In this document: piece after piece, positions 25,735-38,240 of the stretch
Position numbering within the stretch: position 1 is the stretch's first letter
Layout: every line of letters begins with the position of its first letter
Assembly: GCA_907165065.1 (NCBI GenBank)
Contig: OU015530.1
Span: 50,138,465 to 50,202,464, forward strand
Source of the DNA: Caprimulgus europaeus
Taxonomy: Eukaryota > Chordata > Aves > Caprimulgiformes > Caprimulgidae
Direction of reading: 5' to 3'
DNA length: 64,000 bases
Program-made: the position numbers and the translations under genes
Notes under the pieces: generated by a model
Seen by the model: only the letters and a program-made list of their open reading frames with translations
What the model was told of the DNA's origin: nothing
The model's database searches: none

Positions 25735-26100
25735 TCCGTAATGGAGCTGATCTGTGACTTGTTGATTTCCCCTGAGCAAATAAGGCTTTGATGCAGTCCC
25801 GGCGAGAGTGGTTAGCTGATGAATTGACAAAAACTAATCAGCTTTATTGGGAAACAGGTTAAGGGCAGCAGAGTGTCAATAATTCTCCGCCTGACCCCCT
25901 CATCCATTAAGAGAGGCAGGCTGATTAGACCGAGGAGACCCTGTGCTTTTTGCACTGAAATTGCTTTCATAAACTCACCATTATTAGCAGTCAATGCAAG
26001 CGGCTAATTTAGAGGAGACATCCCGAGGATGTCACATTTATCAGGGAGGTTTATGTATCATTATCTCATTTACAGAATGTCGCAGTGTAATACGTGTTTT
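25735..26100. promoter_or_regulatory. Candidate conserved non-coding element, proximal to MNX1
   Basis: Unique, moderately AT-rich sequence between GC-rich flanks, about 3.6-3.9 kb upstream of the MNX1 ATG. It contains paired TAATC/GATTA sites (TAATCA at 25835-25840; tgattaga near 25921), gatgaattgac, tttattggg and a gtcaataattc motif. The sharp composition boundary on both sides and absence of repeats suggest selection, but this was not tested by alignment. Confidence 0.4.
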
Positions 26101-26539
26101 TGGCAATAACGCTGGCCCCGCGCCTGAGCCTTGTAACGGCTTTGGAGAGACCGACCGGAGTGGGGAGATCGGGGTCGGGGGGTTTAATTCCAAGGACTGA
26201 GACCACCACCCACACCCCCCCATACCCCGATCTCGGGGCTCCGGTCGCTCCGCCGTTCCCAGCGGGCAGCCCGGGGTTTGCCCCGCTCCGCCCCCTGCGT
26301 GCACCGCCCCGGCTTTTCAAAAGGCGAGATAGGCATCTGTTTGCCCACGGCCGGGGGAGCGGGGGCTCTGCTGAAAGGGACCACCCGGAGGTGTCGGGGG
26401 AGCGCGGTCCTTGCGCTATCTCTGCCGAGATAACCGCGCATTGTTGGCTCCCGGGCAATATACTGGATCAACACAGGTGCGGGAGCCGCGGGGAGTTCAG
26501 CCGGCCCGGATGCCCTGCAGCACCTGGGGGGGCAAACAC

Positions 26540-27047
26540 ACGGAATGGAACGGGATGAGGGGGAAAGAAAAAAAAGTAATATATGTATAATAAAAAAGCC
26601 CCCAAAAGTGGGAGGAAAGAACAAGAAAAGGGAAACAAAAGAAGTAAAAAAAAAAAAAAAGGGGGGGGGGGAATTAAAAAAGGGAAAAAGAAAAAAGAAA
26701 AAAGGGGAAAAAAAGAAAAAGGAAAAAGAAAAAAAGCGGAAATAAATCCGGCAAAATTAAAAAGGGAAAAAGAAAAAAGGATAAAGGAAAAAGAAAAAAG
26801 GGAAAATAAATCCGGCAAAACTAAAAAGGGCAAAAGAAAAAAGATACAAGAAAAAAGGGAAAAGAAAAAAGGGGGAAAGAAAAACGGAAAAAAACAAAAA
26901 GAGAAAAAGAAAAAATAAAAAAGAAAAAAGGGGGAAGAAAAAAGGAAAAGAAAACAGGGGAAAGAAAAAAAATGAAAAAGTTAAAAGGAAAATTAAAAAA
27001 AAAAAGAAAAAAAGTACTCGAATAAAAAAAAAAAGTATGAAAATCGA
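26540..27047. repeat. About 500-bp purine-rich (A/G) low-complexity tract
   Basis: The plus strand is almost only A and G (aaaaag/gaaaaa units, a G run near 26661-26670), with rare pyrimidines. Inside it, aataaatccggcaaaa recurs at 26741 and 26805, showing a duplicated 64-bp segment. The tract produces spurious Lys-rich frames on plus and Phe/Ser/Leu-rich frames on minus. It marks the boundary between AT-rich enhancer-like DNA and the MNX1 CpG-rich domain. Confidence 0.95.
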
Positions 27048-28479
27048 AATCCTTCCCTAAGCACTAAATACAGCCCCCTGGGTGGGAAGGCAGTCTGGGA
27101 GCGATCAGGAGGGTCCAGGCGGGCGGGGGCCCGGGCTGGCCCCGTTGTGCTGCTCCCGAAGGGCTGAGGGGGGCGGATGGAGGAGCTCGGGGCCGGCTCA
27201 CTGCCAGCTGAAGCTTGAGGGTCGCGGGGTGTAGGGGGCTTCTCCACACTTCTGTTCCGCCAGATGATGCCCGCCTGCGGCAGCGGTCCGGGAGGCGCGG
27301 GGTGTCCGGAAGGGGCGACCCACCTGAGCCCACCCCGGGAGGCGGTGGTGGCCGGGGATTGAGAGGGGGGGGCCGCTGTGGCCCCGGCCATCACCCCCCC
27401 CCCGCCACAAGGCCGCGCCTTCTGTCCCGTGCCCGCCTGGGGAAACGTTCACTGCACCGGCCACCCTGGTCCGGCCGCTGCGAGCCGCGCATCTCCGTTG
27501 GCCGTGGACACGCTTCCCCACTCGTGTCCTGAGCGCAGTCTCTGCGTCTCCACCGAGTGAATTAACGTGCAGCTCCGCTCTCTCCTCCCCAAACAGCACC
27601 GGGAAGGGGCCGCACAGCCTGACCACGACGTGGTCTCCATATGCGGGGAACAACAGGCCGCCGGGACGCGCCCACGCTGCCCCTGCTCGGCCGGCCCGGG
27701 CATCGGGAGCTGGTCCCAGCTCTGCCCGGGGCGCCGGGAGGTGACAGCCGCGTCCCCGTTCCCAGCGGGCTGGACATCACACCCTGCCCATCCCGGGGGC
27801 CGGGATGCAGGGACGGAGGGGGTGGATGTGGGTTCAATATCTCGCCCCCGCCCTGGGAGTGGGTCATGGGGACAAGCCCCAGCTCAGGGCACTCGCTGCC
27901 GTGGGACTGCCCCGCGCTTGGGGCCCAAAGTGGCGTTCAAGGAGGAACGTGGGGCCCCGGCGGAAGGCAGCCATTGCCGGGCCCTTGTCCTGGGGCCTCC
28001 CCGGCCCCTCGGAACACGCCGGTGTCCCGGGAAAACCGAAGCGATTCCTAAAAACTATCCTTCGGCTCGGTGTCCCCCCACCGAGCGAGGGGTGTGCGGG
28101 ACCCTCGTGCCTCTGCGGAGGCCGGCTCGACAGGGTGTGCGGAATGTGCCCGGGTGCGTGTCAGGGTTCCCCGTGCGGGAGCCGCTGTTGTTTGGGCCTG
28201 GGTGCCTCTGCTCTACCTGTATCTGTGTGCGGGTGTGGGGCACACCTGTGTGCGAGTGTTGCCTGTGTGCGTGTGGCTCCGCTCTGCCACGCGTGTGGCT
28301 GCACAGGTGCGTCTGTGCATCTGCCTTCTTGTGTCTGGGTATCTGTTCGCTCGTGTCTGTCCCGGCTTGTGTCTATCTGTCTGTCCGTCTGCTGTGTGTG
28401 AGCGAGTGTGTCCAGAGGCTTCAGTCACAGAGGTCAGTGCAGGAGAGAAGGGGAGTATCAGGACACAGAGCAAAGGGTG

Positions 28480-28580
28480 CGTCTGTCTGTGGATGTCTGT
28501 GTGTGTCTGTCTGTCTGTATGTGTGTGTGTCTGTGGATGTCTGTGTGTCTGTCTATCTGTGGATGTCTGTCTGTGTGCAC
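28480..28580. repeat. (TCTG/TGTG)n microsatellite with ctgtggatgtctgt units
   Basis: A mix of TG and TCTG repeats. The unit ctgtggatgtctgt recurs three times, near 28487, 28531 and 28557. Looser TG-rich text extends upstream to about 28215. It gives Cys/Val/Ser-rich spurious frames. Confidence 0.9.
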
Positions 28581-29424
28581 ACCCCACAGAGCTGCTCTGG
28601 CCCTTCTGCCTACGGAACAGTGGCAAGAAGGGGACCAGGAGCAAAGTTGTCAGATATTTCGCTGGTTATGTTGGACTCAGTTTTTCTTCTCTATTTTCCC
28701 CCCCCTCTTCTTTTCCCCTTTTCCTCCCCCTTTTCATTGCTTTCAGTTTTTCCACCCCAGGGCCAGAGGCCGGGGGGGCAGCGCACCCTTGTCGCGGTGC
28801 CACCGGCAGCCCCGGGGGTTCATACCCGCCACCCCCGCGGTGCCAAGCGGCTCTTCCCTCGGAGGTCGGAGGGGGTTACGGCGGCGGGGCTGCCACATGG
28901 GCATTTCCCGCAGCCGAGCGCCTTCTCCCGGGGAATGGCAAAGGCTTCCTGATGGGAGAGCGTGTTTACCTTGGCAGCGCTCCTTGCCGCAGCCTGACCT
29001 TCCGCTCACACCGCCTTTGCGGAGATCCCCGCCGCCCCCGGGAAATGGGACCCCGGCGAAGGAGCGACCCCTCGCCCCGCTCTTTCCCTTTTCTGTTTGG
29101 GCCTGTTTGCGGTAGATAAGCGGGTCTAATAACACTGTTGACAAACCCGGGGTTGGTGGCAGGCGTGACTCCCTGACCCACAGGTGTTTATTCTTTTCGA
29201 CTCGTTAAAAAGCGGTCGGCGGCGCGTTTACGGCAAATATTTGCTGTGCGCGGGAATGGTGGAAAACTGTCATGGAACACCCGGCGGGAGCCTCCGCCAG
29301 GCGACTCCCGCGGCTGGGAGGGCTCTCCCCGCGGAGGGGGAACCGGCTCTCCGCCCGCAGACCGCACCCTCCCCTCCCGTTAACCCCCCGCCCGCCTCTC
29401 TCGGAGTCCCCGGTGCTGGGGGGT

Positions 29425-29520
29425 GGAAGGGGGCGGGACACCCCGCTCCACCGTGACAGGTGGGCGGCACGGCCAATGGCGGGCGAGGCCGCAGCGCCGC
29501 CGGCCCAATGGGAGCCGCCT
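29425..29520 (+). promoter_or_regulatory. MNX1: MNX1 proximal promoter: GC box and two CCAAT boxes
   Basis: A GC box (GGGGGCGGGAC) lies at 29429-29439. Two CCAAT boxes in the same orientation lie at 29473-29477 and 29505-29509, exactly 32 bp apart (about three helical turns, a spacing favoured by NF-Y). No TATA box is seen, as expected for a CpG-island promoter. Transcription probably starts between here and the ATG at 29678; the exact start is unknown. Confidence 0.55.
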
Positions 29521-29677
29521 GCGGCCCTTGAAGGGGCGCTCGGGGGAGCGCGGCCGCATAGCCGCGCGCCGCCGCCGGGAGACGCGGCCGGCCCGGGGCC
29601 GCCCGATGCGCCGCGGTTCTTCTCCCCTCTCCTCGCCACCACCCCGCTGCCTCCAGCCCCAGCCCGCCGGCGCTCCC

Positions 29678-32836
<3,159 letters not shown>

Positions 32837-33322
32837 ATCCCCTGCGAGCCCCGCTCCCTGCAGCCGCAGGCCCTGCCTGTCCTGCCGGGGCGTGGGGGGC
32901 CGCTGCTCCTGACCGGCACCGGCCCCGCTCTCCCCCCGTTCCGATTGCTCCCTGATTGGAGAGGGATGGAGAAAAGGATCCTCCGCATGCCGGGCAGGGA
33001 AGAGGATTTACGGTGAATACAGTGTTATTATTGACTGAAAAACAGACAAAACTTGAGCCCCCCCCATCCCTCCCATCCCTGCCTCCTGGAATCGCGTTCC
33101 TTTCGCTGAATATTGGAAATGTCTTGTTCTTACTATATATTGGGAAAACTGTTTATGTCATGAACGTTAAAACTGCTGGAAATCTCAATACTGTCTTTAT
33201 TTTTGTATATCGTATTTATAAAAAAAAAAAAAATTACCTCTACTTATGCATGCTAAATTATTCCCCAGACCCTCCCACCTGCGCGATGGGGTGGAAAATA
33301 AACTGCGTTTTGTACTTGAGCT
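32837..33322 (+). other. MNX1: MNX1 3' UTR
   Basis: GC-rich for about 150 bp, then AT-rich with an A run near 33219-33231. The first canonical AATAAA downstream of the stop is at 33297-33302, followed by GT-rich sequence from about 33330, giving a predicted 3' UTR of roughly 480 bp. Confidence 0.7.
33297..33302 (+). promoter_or_regulatory. MNX1: MNX1 polyadenylation signal AATAAA
   Basis: Canonical hexamer 461 bp after the stop codon, with a GT-rich element (ctctgtgcgggg) about 30 bp downstream. It is the most plausible MNX1 3' end. Confidence 0.75.
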
Positions 33323-34199
33323 GTATGAGCGCTCTGTGCGGGGGCATGCTTGGCTCTCCCGGGCGTGGGGTTCCGATGCTCTGGGGGTGCAGAAGCACTG
33401 GGGCAGGAGCAGGAAAGTGGTTTCTAACCGAATTTAATTCGGTGCCGCAGCTGTGGTGCAATATCTAATATCGCTGTGTGTCTTTCCGAGCGGATCGCCT
33501 CTCTACGAGAGGAATCAAGACGGCTTCCCACACATGAGTTTTGTTTCTCTGCTTTCCAGCTTTCCCGTGGCAGCGGAGCTGCGTCTTCCCCCTTGCCCGG
33601 GTGCGGTGGACCAGCGGGGTCCTCCGCCGTGCGATGCTCTCGGGAACCCAGGGCTGGGAGTGGGGAGCCCAGGCAGCAACGGGGCTTCCTCGGGGCTGCA
33701 AACCGGGAGTCCCGGGAGCGAGTAGCTTCGGCAGGGGGAAGTGGGCGAGGGGTCCCCGCACCCTCCCCGTTACCGGAGACCGGACCCCCACCGCCCTACT
33801 CCCCGACAGCAGCGAAGCGCGGGCTTTTCGATAAATGCGGGATTTATCTCGCCCATAAATTTGCAGATCAATTCATCCTTGTCACCGCAGCTCTCCCCAA
33901 ATCAATTATAGCGAATTTAAATATAATCACTGGCTCATCCCCATCAGCTCGGGGCCATGTCTGCCAATTCATCCCCGCTAATGAATTAGCGGCGCAGCGA
34001 GGGTCTCGTTCCTGCGTAGGGCCGCGCAGGGGGATGGAGGGACCCGACGGAGCCTGGAGGTCCCTGCCGCCGCGTGCAGTCCCGGCCCCCTGCATCCCGG
34101 GTGCCGCCGCTCCTTGTAGAGCCCCGGAGGATGAAGAGCTCTGAAATATGGGAGTGTTCCCGCTCCCGTATACGTTTTTATTTTTTCTTAATTTTTAAT

Positions 34200-34230
<31 letters not shown>

Positions 34231-34989
34231 TCTATTTATTTATTTATGTAAAAATAATATTTTCTTCCCCCCCTTTTTCTTCTTTTAAAGCGATTTTTTT
34301 GCAAACCCGCGTTCATCTTTCCCATGAGGGCAGCATGCCTCCCTCTAAATGGCTTCTATAACAATCCGTCCCGTGAAACACAGCCAGGCAGCTCTATAAG
34401 ATTATAGCGTGAGATGACACGAAGGAGAAGCGTTGTCCACCACGGAGAGCTGTGGGTGGTGCTGCTGGAGGTGACATTTAAGGACAATATGGGCAGTTAT
34501 CAGCTCACCGGCCCGGCACACCCAGAGTGCCGGGGGATACGCTGTAAATCGCACACGTTCACGGGGTAAATGATAAATCTGGATGGAGCCCATATGGCAA
34601 AAAAACTTGATTTGGATAAACTTGCTTTGGGCTTGATCGATACCTCCCCCCTTGCACGGAAACAATCACGTCTGAGGTAAACGATTTCCTTTCCGCCGCA
34701 GGTTGTACAGAATTTAAGGCGGTAGAAAAATAAAAGCATTAGTTGCTCGGCCATTTTCCACACCGATGGCTGTGGCTGCACCTTCGCGGATGAACGCCTG
34801 TGCAACGCCCGCGCAAAACCCACGCGGGGCCGCGGCCGTCCGAGTTACGTAGTTCCAGCAGGATTTACCCCTTGCTTGAACCTTAAAATACCTAAAACAC
34901 ATCAGTCTGGAGGATACATCGTTATCCTAAAAAAAAAAAATTAAATGAGAAGAATAATAATAAAAAATCAAGGGCTACCTGACATCCCT
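33323..34989. other. MNX1 downstream region with enhancer-like blocks
   Basis: No gene. The interval 33825-34000 (aaatttgcagatc, caattatagcgaatttaaat, gctaatgaattagcgg) and the interval 34345-34700 are unique and mix CpG with TAAT/AATTA motifs, in the style of conserved regulatory sequence. GC-rich sequence at 33480-33800 is probably the edge of a CpG island. Confidence 0.4.
34198..34247. repeat. (TTTA)n microsatellite
   Basis: About twelve tetranucleotide units of TATT with one tcta interruption near 34231. It is likely polymorphic. Confidence 0.95.
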
Positions 34990-35400
34990 CAAAAATGCTC
35001 TCTCAGCCATTAATTTCCAATTAAATTTCCGCTAATTAAACTGGCAGACTTGCGCCATCAGGCCAGAAATTTACTGTATGCCCAAGAGGTGCGTGTCCAA
35101 ACGTGTCTCAGCTCCATGAAAAACAGCCTCGCGGGGTACAGGCCGCTATTCCCGGCCTCTGTATCAAAGTCCTACCGGTGTATTGTGTCTGTCTCAATAA
35201 AATTAATCTCTTTAAAGCCCAGCGTCTCACAAGAATACCTTCAGTGTTCCAGACTACAAGGGCAAATATGTTTTTCAGATTCTGTTTTTATGGACGGATT
35301 AAAGTTTATTTTCCATAATAGGGCACCTAATAAAACTCATAAAGCTCTGTCAGTCTTACAGCTGGTGGCCTCATTTAACACTTTCACTTCGTAAATCATT
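34990..35400. promoter_or_regulatory. Candidate conserved non-coding element downstream of MNX1
   Basis: Unique 400-bp block about 1.7 kb past the MNX1 poly(A) signal, with repeated homeodomain-like sites (ccattaatttccaattaaat, gctaattaaactgg, aaaattaatctc) and several CpGs outside an island. There are no repeats and no coding potential. Role inferred only from composition and position. Confidence 0.4.
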
Positions 35401-36530
35401 TTACAACTTACCAGGTGTTTCCAAAACTGAAAGGAGAGGAGGGGGGGAAAGAGAGCAAGGGGCGGGGGGGCGGGAAGAGAAATTAAAGTCACTTTAATAT
35501 AGATACGGGGTCCTTGGGCGGTGGGTGCGTTGGCATTGTCGCCTGGAAGGGCTTCAAAGAAGGTGTCGATCCCGACGGGGGAGAAAAGCCTTTTAATCAG
35601 GATTTCCCACGTTCTTTTGAAGTGAGGAGACTCGTCCCCACGTGCAGCGCAATCAAAGGCTCAGGGTGATTAGCGGATCCCCGTACAGTGGGTGACACGT
35701 TCCGCGCCCCTCGCATCGCTCTGCGCCCCGCCCAGCCCGGGGAGGCTCTGCGCCCGCAGCGGCACAGCCCCGCCCCGGGCGATGGGTGCCCCGGGCTTTG
35801 CTCAGACGAGGATATCCGTTATTTCCCGCAGCCCCGGGTCAGGCAGGGACCGGGCTGGGGACGGAGGGGACACGCTCTCCGACTGAGAATCTCCCTGGGG
35901 TCCCCCCCGAACCCAGCCCCAGGATGCCTCCACACCCAGCATCACCCCCTGCACCCGATCCCGCTGCCCCCACACCCAGCATCGCCCCCATACCCAGCCT
36001 CACTCCCCTGCATCTGATCCCGGTGACCCTTATCCTGCCCAGGGTCTTCATGCTCTCAGCCTCCCCCCCGCCAGCTTCCCTGCATGGAGCGTGGGGCCTC
36101 CCTGCACCCATCCCCTGGTGCCCCCACACCCAGCACTGGGGTGCCCCTTTGCCTTGGGACCCAGCGCAGGCAGGGTTAGCACGGCTTTAATCTCACCCCC
36201 TGTTTGTAATTTCATTATTCAATCGGTTCCCTCCCCCAGACACAGTAGGTAACAAGCCTCTTAAAACTTTCATTGCTGTACTTGAGAAGTGGTAAGTATG
36301 AACATGGACCTTTGGTGGACATTTTACTTTAAAAGGCAACACGGTTTAGGCATGGATGTCATTAACTGGCAATTTCATAAGCATTAAGTGCTAAAACAAA
36401 AGAACCAAAATAGGATCCATATGTTCGGGGTAAACCTGCTAAAAGTCTTTCAAATGGGAAACCATAAATATATAATCCCCCTCAAACTCTCCCTGAAACT
36501 GCTGAGACTGAAATACTTCACTAGCAGAAA
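35401..36530. other. Intergenic: CpG-rich block, C-rich imperfect repeat, AT-rich unique block
   Basis: About 35450-35900 is CpG-rich. About 35895-36150 is C-rich with degenerate copies of ccccacacccagcatcnccc (near 35930, 35970 and 36122). About 36185-36530 is AT-rich unique sequence with ATTA motifs (caatttcataagcattaag) that again resembles a regulatory block. No gene. Confidence 0.45.
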
Positions 36531-37979
36531 GACTATTGATTATTTCTGAAGTCCAGACTGTTATGTTCACCCAAAACTACGGGATTCGTGTCAACTTTTT
36601 GTCTAGTTCTCAGCAGGACCCCATGCTCCCTTCTCCTCCTCTCACTCCCCTTCCCTTTACTCCTGCAGGGCGGCGTGTGGGAGGGTTGCATGGCTGCTGC
36701 TCCCCATGTGATCCCGAGCGGCTGCGTTGGTCCCACAAATCCATCCAGGCTTCTGATTTCTGTTCCCAGCTCCGATTTCCCTGCTGGAGCCTGCACTAAG
36801 AGTAGGAGCTCTGAAAGTAGAAACCTTATTTTTTAATTCCTGAGCCATGTACGTTGTTCCCGTGATGTGCATGGTGCTCCTTGGTCGGCTGTTTGAATCT
36901 GGTGAACAGCAATGCAGGACAAATAGTGGAAGGGATGAAGCTCTCACTCATGGCTGTTGTGTGTAGCAGACCAAATTACAGTCCTTCTGCCCCCAAAATG
37001 CTGTTCAGGTCTGGCCAGAGTTAAATACCAACTGCACGTTACTCTGGGAGTTACTCAGCGACTGTGACACAGATTTTTTTTTTTTTTTTCATGCAGTCAG
37101 GATCACATCTACAGTGGGCTGGGGATGCCCTGGATTAAATTAGGTGATTTTGTCTTTTCTGAGACATTTTGGTTTCTTTTTCTTGCCTTGAGGAGTGAGG
37201 GGTTGTGTAATGTCTTTTCCAAAGAGCCCTCTGCAGGGGCAGTGGCCCTGAGTACCTTGTTCTCCCTACCCTGAGGACTGAAGATCTTTAGTTTAACTGG
37301 AGTCCTGTTGCTCTCCCTGGATGGAAATGGCAGTGCCTGCATGGAAATAGGATCACCCATGACATAAGAGGTCAGAGTGGTCATCTGGAGGTCTTTTGGA
37401 GCTACTATCAAAATTTGGCATTCAGCTTCCTTTTGGAAAAGAAACAGGTTTTGCTGCGTTAAATCTAACTGAGACTGGTCTCTAAAATCAGTAGATGAGA
37501 AGAATGATGTCCTTTTCTTCTGGTAAAACCCTGTTGCTTGCAATGAATGTGCAGCTGGAAGGCTTAGCTCCATTTTACTGCTTGCAGGACATTTGCAAGC
37601 AGATCACAATTTCCTTTAATTAATCCATTATTTGAAAATATTATTCACAGGACTTCTGTTAATGTTCTTGGCCGATGGCAGCTTTTAGCAGGTTGGGCTT
37701 GTGTCTGAAGAAGGAGCACGGATGGACAATGCAGAAGCCTCTAATCCGGCTGCCTCTCCTCTTCCCGCACAGAGGAGACGGGGACGGAGAATTCCCGTCC
37801 CCATCCAGCCCAGCTGGGCTGTGGGTACCATTTCCATCAATACAAAGGAAAAACAGCCAGCATGGATTTTAACCTGGGGATGGGGCAGGGGAGTGATCTC
37901 AATTTAGAACAACATCACAAGGGATGGGGCAGATTCTCCATCTCTTTGGTATCCCTGGATGCCCTTTCTGGGAAGTACG
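36531..37979. other. Intergenic, no gene seen
   Basis: Short overlapping frames on both strands, none with splice context or a recognisable domain. A run of 14 or more T near 37075-37089 is the only simple repeat. Confidence 0.5.
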
Positions 37980-38240
37980 TGAAAGCCAAGCACAAGCTGC
38001 TGAGCCGCCTCCGGTGCTAATTTCTGCAGCGTAATAGTGGCTGGCGATGCGCAGAGGTCTGCATAGACCATCTAATGATTCTTTCTGGACTTCAACATGA
38101 TGAATCTATAAAGCATGTATTGCTGTAGCAGCTAGGTGCAATTTTAGAAATGTTAATGAGTAATTACATAAAGGTTGTCCACAGTCATTGATGTTAATCA
38201 CTGTTCTTTTGCCAGGGATAATTAAGATGACACTTTAGCA
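37980..38240. promoter_or_regulatory. Candidate conserved non-coding element between MNX1 and NOM1
   Basis: Unique 260-bp block containing tctaatgattc, tgttaatgagtaattacat, gatgttaatcactg and gataattaagatg, that is, five or more TAAT-core sites with balanced composition. Suggestive of a homeodomain-responsive element; not tested. Confidence 0.4.

Noticed and set aside
26583..26918. Lys-rich 111-codon frame and the opposite Phe/Ser/Leu-rich 121-codon frame
   Set aside because: Both are translations of the A/G low-complexity tract.
27567..28952. 461-codon plus-strand open frame upstream of MNX1
   Set aside because: Lies in CpG-rich and TG/TCTG repeat DNA, overlaps long frames in other phases and on the minus strand, and its translation is low-complexity (Cys/Val/Ser repeats, Pro/Gly/Arg) with no domain.
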